Assembly (NCBI GenBank): GCA_009760855.2
Contig: WPIO01000029.1
Span: 3,750,001 to 3,814,000 of the forward strand
Direction: 5' to 3'
Length of the DNA stretch: 64,000 nucleotides
Source of the DNA: Cristatella mucedo
Lineage: Eukaryota; Bryozoa; Phylactolaemata; Cristatellidae
The translations under genes were made by a program, and so were the position numbers. The notes beneath the pieces are model-generated. The model had not been told where the DNA came from and made no database searches. It saw only the letters and a program-made list of their open reading frames with translations. Every line of letters begins with the position of its first letter. Position 1 is the first letter of the stretch. Of this stretch, positions 40,217-50,200 are shown in pieces.

Positions 40217-43200
40217 TTCTCCCTTTCTCTGTGTCTCTCGTTTCCTCTCACTTTCTTTATCCCTTTGAAGATTTAAGGGCTCTGAATTTCAAAAAATGTT
40301 GGACTATTTAGACGGCCAAGAATTATGTGTGGAGTTCTTTCATCAGTTGATGGTACTAATTTCCAGTAGCTATTCAAAGCGGCCATTAGTTAGTTTTACA
40401 CTTTATCTAGGTAGAGCAATGATCCAGGTTAACTAAAGTGTGGAGCACAGCACTCTATCAGACCCCCTAGCGCCCCAAGCATTCTATTTCTAGTGAACAT
40501 AATTCCATTCAGTATGTTGCCCATGTAAGAGCTGCTGCTGCACTATATTTGCAGATCATGAGTTAGGAATTGTGAGATGAAAGCTAAACGGAGACCAATT
40601 TAAAAGCTATTTATTATCAGGAAACAAATTATTTAATTTACTAACACGTTTCTCCTTATATCTTATTTCATTTCCCACTTATTTATTGATAGAGTTTTCC
40701 TACAAGAAGCCAGCAGATTGTGCACTCCAGTCCAAAAGAATTTAAGCATGAATCAGAAAAGGGCCGACATAAAAATGTGCTAGATCCATAAACTTGTGTT
40801 CCTTCTCGCGTGACCTCCCAATTATATTGCTCCAACTTCATTCACTCAAAAAGCAAATAAATAGGAGATGATGCAACACCTTCCTGGAAATAGCAAACTA
40901 TCCATAAGCGCCTAGAGAGAGATTGAGTTCTCTGAGGGCGCTTTATCAAGTGCATTGTTATCATCCAAAAAGCATGGAAATCCTTAAGAAAAGAAACAGT
41001 GACATAGTCAGCCATCCCAAATTGGACAAAGCATTGACATGACATCAGTAAAGTCTTAGTCTGGAATATGGAAATAGGCAGACCATTACCTATCGTATGC
41101 ATCGACAGCGACTGCACCTACCTACATTGGTCCACGTTATTAGCTTTGAATCAGCAATACCGCGTCACAGAACGCTTATTGCCACTGGCAGCTAAGGAAG
41201 GGCAGTAAAAAGGATTTCTTGCTTTGAGGCTAAGAAAAACAGTAAGAATTTTTTCTAATAAGTGGCTGCATACGGTCTGAAGTCACATCCCATGCTCTTA
41301 ACACCGGCGTAGGTCAGGTGTAGACATGCAATGTACGGCATACAGCAATGCTCATAACAATAAAAACAATACATTTGTACATCCCAATTAAGTGCTCCCC
41401 TTTCTAGGTCTGAATAACACCATCTACATTCGATCACTCATCGGCAAGCTGTATGATGCAGCATTGCATCTTCTATTTGTAGACCATTTTGAAACACCAA
41501 TAGCATTTTTTCTTCAAAACAAATGCAAACTTCAAAATTCAAGGCGTTTATCCATCTACTATTCTCAGTGCTCCGATTGGACGTCCGGTCTTTCATTCTA
41601 ATGCTCTTCCCTTAGGTTGGCTTGGAGCTTTTTTATTTAAAGAGCTCCTTCAATATTGGATAAACTAGTGTCTAGCAGCGCCTCTGTCTGTCTTGCAGAT
41701 TTACTCCTTATATTTTAAAGCATGTGCAGATGGTTTACAATATCGCTGCTATTTGGGCATGCAATTTAGAGTTAGCAAGAGAAGGTGTCACAAGGGTGTA
41801 AATAGGAAACAAAGGCTTAGCCAATGACTTGACTTGCATGCACACATAGCGCTCATACCCAGAGCGCACGGCTTCCCCTGGCGCAATTTTTCGGCAATGC
41901 CACAATGTCTTGAATAGCACGCCATTTTGACAAACGAGCAACGGACAGCCAAGCAACTTACAGACCGATGACTGAGGTAGTTGTTCTCTTGTCTATAGTC
42001 ACTGAACTGTTTGTAGATAGTGATGACCCGTTTGGCACGAAGGTCGCATACGTGGGGGCATCCGACGTAGCAGAAGTGGCGGTGGAGTTTGTCGCTGCAC
42101 TGCTGCTGCCGCCGATACTTCTCGATTGGACACTGAAACGTAGGGCACCGTATCGTGCGTTCATGCTTGCTGTGTGTGGACCGGAGCTTCGTAGCAAGCC
42201 GTGCGACTTATTTAAATTTATGTGCGAGTAGATTTGGGGGCGGTGCAGGCTTGCAAGTTCAGCATCAAGTCACGAAGCCACACGCGCCGCGCGGCGGCGT
42301 GCGTTTCTTGAGCGGGCTGTGCGAGCGAGTCTTTTTGGGAGCGCGGACATGGAGACGAGTAGCACTGTCATGCCGACACACAAAACATATTGCATACGGT
42401 GCATCGTACGGTGAGTTAAAATTCCGCTTACTTGTCAACAGAGTTAAGTGTATCGTTAGTTCGACTCGCGTGCTATGAAAACGAAGAATGAGCAGCTAAT
42501 ATCACATAGCGGACAGGGCGACGACAGGGCGAAAAGCGGACCAGGCTCACAGAAGCATTTCTAGAGAGTACTTGCTCAGCGCCCCCATCAAATTTGTGTT
42601 TGCTATTTACCTTAGCCATATTCCGTATACGAATATGGCGAAGCCAAAGAGAGCCGGGATGACGATGGACCACGTAAGCACCCCAATCCAGGCAAAGTAG
42701 AGTGCGATCTCTTCACCGAAGTAATTCCTGATCATCCACATCGGCTGATACTTAAAAGGGAATGGCCACACGCGGTCCAGTTCTTCTCGAGCACGTTCTT
42801 TCGCTGCTGCTTTGGCTGCAGTGGTCCGCTTGCCTGCTGCAGCACCCGAGGAGCTATGGTCTCCTTTATCAGCTCGGGGCCGTCGTCCTTTGGACAATTT
42901 TGTCTTCTGGTCTTCGCTCTCGTCGTGCAAGATGAATGCATCGCTGTACACTCGCTTCAGGAGCAAGTAAGGCAAGCCTGAAATTTGTAGGAAGCAGTCG
43001 TGTAGCCTGACCTTTGAGTTCCGAGAATGCCACGCAACGCAACGCAACGTGGTATCCCAAGGGTCTTAGACCAAAGGTTTGCTCTGCAAAGTCCGATATT
43101 CGATCGAGTGATACTACGATTCACCAGGTGGGCACTTGGATTCACTAAGCAGACCGGCAGGTCACATGACATGAAATTAAATTTGGGCGCTTTCAACCAA

Positions 43201-46200
43201 CCCATCGTTGCCTAATCAGAATTATGGTTTACGATTGTTCACAAGCGTGTCTTGTGGATGTAATCGAACAACATAGGCCACACATAGCGACCAATGGTAG
43301 CCTTTATTGCCAGCGGCACTGTCCCTGTGCCGCAATTCCTAAAGAGAGCAGCAAACTTTGACTACAAAAATGGTAATAATGTGGCCCAGAAGAGCTAGAT
43401 GATTGTACAATAAAAGAACTAAAATATATAAAAAAAAATTTCCAGCGATTTGTTTGAGATCTAAACTAGCTGCCGGGTTTTTCGAGAATCTAAAGAGACT
43501 CTTTGTGTGTACTTATCTTTCTGCTGCCGTACAGAATTGGGTGAGCTCAAGCTGCCAGAATCAAGCAAAAATCCAGCAAATCTCAAGCTAAGAATCGATC
43601 GAAAGGACGTTGCTCTCGCCAGGGATCGTCGCCAGCGGCCTGCCCTAACAGCGAGTGCGCTCATTCTGACGAACCTTTCCTCGACGTGTGCGACGTCTCA
43701 TTTTCATCAGGGCCCTTCACTTCTTCCATGACTTCGTCTAAGCTCAAGCTGGACAAAAAGCTGTGTACCTGCAGCAGATAGAATAGTCAAGTCATGAGGA
43801 GACGACACGTGGCGCACGATCGCCCGAGCTGACTGGATACTTCACTCCTGAAGCGATTGCTGCCGAGTCTCTGGATGCGAAATGCAATCTTCCTCAGTTA
43901 TCGTGCGAGGATTAGGGCCCGGCACTCGAACGAACGAGACCTATGAGAGGTAGCTAAATCAAAGACGAGCAATCGCTTGTTTGGCTCTACGTCGCTACGC
44001 ACCACCGCACCCTATAGCGAGCAGCTTCCAGCAGCCGGAAATCAAGGCCGTTACAAGCTGGCTTCTGCTTGCGTCTCGCCTGAAATCCTGGCACTCGATA
44101 GTGAGAGCTGGCTGGTGTGGAAGGCCTATACACGGAGGAACTCTGATTGACAGCAACGCATCGAAAGTGATTTTACTTGGGAAGCCGCTGGAAAAGGTAC
44201 CCGTCGAGGCTTTCAATTTGCTGGAGCTGTCATTTTTCTTCGTGATAATATAATATAATATATAATATAATATATATATATATATATATAATATAATATA
44301 TATAATATAATAATAATAATAATAAAAATACATTCGATAAAGCGCCACCAGAGAACTCAATCTCTTTCTAGGCGCTTTACAGTTGCTGCAAAGGAAGCAC
44401 GATCGAATGGTTAGTGCTAGCGTGCTATATAAACAACAAGAATAACACGGTTAGGGGTGACATGCACAGGGTCGGCGTGCAAGCGTGGTTAGTGGCAGCA
44501 TGCAACAGTATCAGCATGCATAAGCACATAAAAGACGAATCACGGGTACCCACTAAAAGGCTGTCATAAATAGGTGCGTTTCTAGTTTCTTTTTAAATGT
44601 GTGGACAAGTCAAGAGATGTCGTGACGAAGGTCGGAAGTGAGTTCCAGGCTTCAGGAGCATACGAACTAAAGGAACGGGCTTCAAAGGATTTGAGATTTG
44701 TACGAGGTATAGGTAAGCAGTTAGATTCCGAAAAGTGGGTGGTACGATACTTAGCCTGGTGGGAGAGTAGATCTGATAGGTAGGCTGGAGCCAAAGGATA
44801 AATCGGCCAGAAAGTGAGTTCATTTTGATTCGGGATTAGAGCTCAGATGCGGATTCTAGTCGAAACCGGACGAACGATAATCACCACGTCTTTGCCGGTT
44901 GGTGCAAGTGTCGCCGAAATTCTGCTGCATTCAAATGCAAACCGGCCGGATGCTAACCGAGCAGATTTTGTCTCGAAAAAGAAGCTTATATTTCACCAGC
45001 TCGTCGATGCACTTCGAAGTGCGGGCAGTTCAAAGGCAACTCCCGAGAATGACGAGAAACAACGAAGCGCAAGGGGAACTTCGTGGTAGGTACAAATCGC
45101 TAAACTTGCCCAGCTCAAAGCACCTAGTCCGGCACCAATAGTTATAGCGTTTATGCTGCACAGTCTTTTGATCTGAAGGACCTCTATTTCTCAATGCAAA
45201 AATGTGTAGGCTACAGTGAGGCTTACTTTGCCTTGTGTTTCTCAACGAAACCAAAATCGTCGCATTGAAGTCCATGCAAAATTTCATTAAAAGAATAATA
45301 TTAGACAATTACCACTCATTCATGAGAAATGCTTCAATAAATGGACCACTAAATAATTAAAAGACTGTTTGTTCGTTCGTTGAGTATTTATCTGATTACA
45401 AACTTTTATGTATACGCTCTGTGTGTGGTTAATTTTTGACGTAAGTATGAAATCTCGGTGGAGATTTTATATTATATTTATATTTATATTTTATTTCTCA
45501 GGCATGTTTTAATTGCCATTTCTGACGAATAATGCCCAAGCGTAGCCCTACCCCATTCTGCGAATGGGTGTCTTTAATATTAGCTCGCATGCACTGGCTT
45601 GAAGCTCTTGCTCTACTTACCAAGAGGCCGCGAAGGGCTGGCCTGAAAAAATTGCCTTCATCGTCCCAGTCACGGAATTTCTTTGCTTTTGACTGTTCGA
45701 AGGGAACGCTCACATAGTCGTCTGAAAGTAATACAGATTTATTATAGTGAACGTGTAATTTGCAAATATTTATTCTAAATCCACATCAAAGCTCGATGGC
45801 ATTTCAGAACCGTCGTAAATGGGATAGTTAATTTTCCTTGATTTTTCACATTTTATGTAGTTTCCTCGACCATTATTCATGGGTTCACTCTTGAAGGGTC
45901 TTGCCTTTTTTGAAAGGTGCTCAGGAGCTAAGCACGTGATTAAAGATTTAAAATCACCATCAATTACATAAAACTTGATTTTAAACGAATGAGGCTAATG
46001 TCCAAAACTCTAGCTACTCCACAGATGGCCGCAGCTACTTGATTAGAGTACTTACCCGAAAGATCGCAGAAAAGGTCCAGCTCTGCGGTAGTCATTGTTA
46101 GTGTCTAGCCGATCAGTAATTGTAACAATTTATCAAACTCATCTAAAATTGTTAGCATATTAGAATATTAATTTAGAGGCACATTTATTTGTGGTATATT

Positions 46201-47168
46201 TTGTTCTTTAGATTTAGGTAAATTATATTTTTTCTTGGTAGGGTAACTTCAATTTATTAGTTCGGTCGCCGAACTAGTGAGCGGGGTTATTCAGTGCCTG
46301 TAGTTCCGCTCCACGAGGTTTTCGGGCCTTGGCGAAAGTAGGCTGGCAGCTGTCTGTGAATGTACGGTCATTTACGTCAGCTGTTAGTGATTGGTGTTGC
46401 GTCCTGACGCAGATAATAGAAAGGTATGACAGGAAAACCAAGTCAGGTTTGACAAATAAAGCAATCACTTACCGACTTCTTTGATATACACAGGCAAATA
46501 CAGAAATTAAGCTTCGCAAAAATTGAGAACTAAGAAAGCTCACAGTGGCTTCCTGAGGAGCTAAGATAGCGCGAGTCATTTGGTATCAGGGTAGCCCATA
46601 GGCCACGTAAGTCATCGCTATCGCGGGATGAGCTTGTACCTTACCCAAGGCCGCTGACCCTTTGGGGCTGCGTATGCGAGTTAGCGGTTGGAAACCACTT
46701 GTGTCTCTGGTCAAAAAGGGGAGTAAAGGTCAGCCTTCGCTTCTCTTATCAGCTAAGCCACTATTTGAAAGCACCCTTGATTACTCGCAGAGCCACTTCA
46801 TGTATTCCAGACCTACAAGTTGAGTTCAATATAATTATAAGCCGGTAATTTAGAATTCAGCGCGCTAGATTTCTCAAGTTACCGCATCGAGATAACGATC
46901 GAAAATGTAACGCAATGGCAGTGGAATAACTAAGTACCGAAACAGTTTTCACCGAATACAACCGCCATTTATCGCACGCTTGTCATTGTCTGCCATTCAT
47001 AAGTTTTCTAAAGTAATCTAAAGTTTTCTGAGTGCGAAACCAGACAATACCTACGTCACTATGCTACGGGGAAGCATGTACGCGAATCATGTATGCGGCC
47101 GAAGTATCATTGACGTGAGCGCGACAAATTATCAAGGACGTCTTTGACAAGCTAGTGTCGTTGCAATC

Positions 47169-47253
<85 letters not shown>

Positions 47254-50200
47254 AGGCACAAATTAGCAAGCTTACAAGCTGGTGCAGCTGATTTACCTTC
47301 AAAGTCGGTCTTGAAGCAACTATCCAGGGCTGACGTGCACTTACTTGCATCCGGATTTAACTTCAACTGAAAAAGGGCCAGATAGAAGTATACTAACAGT
47401 CGAGTTGTCATTGTGATGAGAGCATTAATTGGTGACATTTAAAAAGCTTTGGATTGATTGAGTGATATTGACTGATCTGAATGCATTGATTTCCTCTGGA
47501 TATTGGTTAACAAATAGTAAAACTAAACTGGTTCTACGAACTATAAAATACAAATATATAAAATATAAACTACAAGAATTGGCTGCACCCATTGCCTCAA
47601 TGCCCACATTTAAGCATGCCACTTGTCAAAGTTCATCGAAAGTTGACCTCAGGTCAAAGTTCATCTCCCAGTCTAAGAAGACTACTAGCTCTCCAGAACT
47701 CATATATCCGAGTCTTCTCGTAAGAACCACATATTCGCTGCTGCCCTGCACAAATAACGCAATTAATATGTCCTTGGCCTAAGGCCTGTCACTTGTATCA
47801 TTCGAGGAGTGGAGGCCAGCTAAACTCTTACATCACAACTTCAAATCTAGCAGGTGTCGTGTCGCTGTCGAATTTTTAGAGCTAGTCGATCCACAAAGTC
47901 AGCTCGGTTGCAAATCTATAACAACTTTCTCGTGAACGCTGATATAAATAGAGCCTTTCCTCTAGTTCAGCTAGACCTTTGTTCGATCTCTCGTTTGGTC
48001 GTTTAAAGGTCTGGTTCTTTCTGAGCGCCTACCAGCTTATCTTGCACATCGCTGACACAGCATTTCAATGGTTCAGGGATAATCTCAGTGGATGATGTCA
48101 GAGTAGGGATGTAAATCGGGCAATAGCATTCAAAGGGAGCCTAAAAAATATGGGTTATCAAATTGATCTGTGATTTGTCCACTTCTTTTCAAAATCTATT
48201 CCCTCCCTCTTGCTAGTGCAATAGCCAAGCACGATTTAGGCATTCATTTTCATACACATGACACACAGAGGTACCTGTACTTTGATCCCTACTTGCCACT
48301 CAGCAAGTTGAACATCCTTAACTTCCTTGCAGCATATATTGCTAAAATGCGTAACTGATTGGCAGAAAAAACAATTCAAATTGAGTGAAGATACAAAACT
48401 TACTAGGTATGAGCAAACCTAGTGTATCTCAGACACTAGAAAGCGTAACACTGAAATGGACTCAGCCAGCGTATCTCAGGTAATGTCTACATGCCGTGCG
48501 AGTTTTATATTCTGAAGTGATCACTAGATGACCACATCAGCACCGCAGACCAATCAGCTGCCAGCTTTCAACCACGTACCATTGCAAGAAATCGTAAAGA
48601 TATCCTAACCTAGCTTCATTTGTGATATCCTGATTACAATTCTGTATGTCGCTACTCGAAGGTCTTCCTGCCCGTGCAACGAGAAGCTTACAGTTGATGC
48701 AAAACTCTGCTGCTGCTAGGCTTGTCAGTCCTGAAGGTGGTAACTGGCACATTACAGCAATTCTCGCCGAGCTGCACTGGCTCACCAACAAGCAGCCTAG
48801 TTATCAAAGTTCACTGACACTTTATTCCAAGCGTGGTGCTAATAGTGACGCATACAAATTTATATCCTGGAAGATTACTGATCGGGTCACGTATCTAAGG
48901 CAAGCCATAAACTCAACAAACCCTACTCAAGACAAATGTAGATTATAGGTGAACGTTTTCTCGTTGTCCATAGCTGCCCTAATAAAAACCGTTGCAGACC
49001 ATGCCTTTTGTTCCTATGCTCCCAAAGCCTAGAACTCACTACCGACGCACATCACAACATCCCTGACATGACGACATTTGCACCTGTTCGTTACAGCATT
49101 CGGTAGGTATTTGTGATTCGTCTCTCGAGCGTATGTACCTGCTTACACTGTGCCTGCTTGCTTGTGGATGTTATCACTAATCGTTTGGTAATGCTTTCTA
49201 TACAGCATCTGTAAAGTTTTTAGAAAAAGATTCAGTTCTCTGAGGGGATATACAAAGGTATTATTAGTATTATTAATGTATGTTTTGGTTTTAAAGCCCC
49301 GAGACTAGGGAAGGGTACATTAATCAAGAGTCCTTTTCTAATCCACTTTCACTTTTTCTCTGCTAGTCTCTTTCGCTGCCTCAGTCTATTTTTTTTCTCG
49401 TCCTCTCCCATTCATTCATTTTCGGTCTCTTTCACTCTCTCTCTCTCTCTCATCCTCTCTCATTCTCTCTCTCTCTCTCTTTCACTCTCATTCTCTCTCT
49501 CGCTCGCTCTCTCTCTCTCTCATCCTCTCTCTCTCCCACTCACTATACCTGGCTTTTTATTTTTCTTCATCTAGCGATCTCGCTCAACCTCTTTCTACCA
49601 CTTAACTTTCTTCTTTTCTATTCCTTTCTCTTTCCGTCTCCGTCACGCTCTCTTTTCTACCCTCTCCTTCTTTCTCCTTCTCACGACTTTAATCCTTCAC
49701 TTACGCTAACTCTACGATTTTTGCTATAAAGCGGCACCTTACTCCCAAGATGTCGGTGTTCAGAGAATCGAATCAGCCATGAATCTGAATCGTGAGAATT
49801 CCGCTATAGCATCAGGCGTGCAGCGCCTAAGAAATATCAGACGCAACAAGAGCCGACAAAGCAATTTCACCTCTCCGAAGATTTCAGCAATATTTAGGTT
49901 TCATTTCTTATTGAAACCGCCGCCCCAGAATAGATTGTGTTCCGCGAACTTAGTTTATGCTTCAAAGAAAATATTACTCTGCTTAATGTAATAACATACG
50001 AGAGAGACATCGTGATAAAAATTATGAGCCGGTATTAGGTATTAGTTAGAGCCAGTCTGCCTAAAACTCGAAGAGCGCTTAAGAACGAACACGAGTCGCC
50101 GCGCTCGTCAGCCGGGCTTACGTCTTTCAAAGGCATTTCCAGGCGTATCCTCTCGGCTTCGCAGGCCAGCAGGTGGAATGGGCAGTGGAGCGTGACGTAG

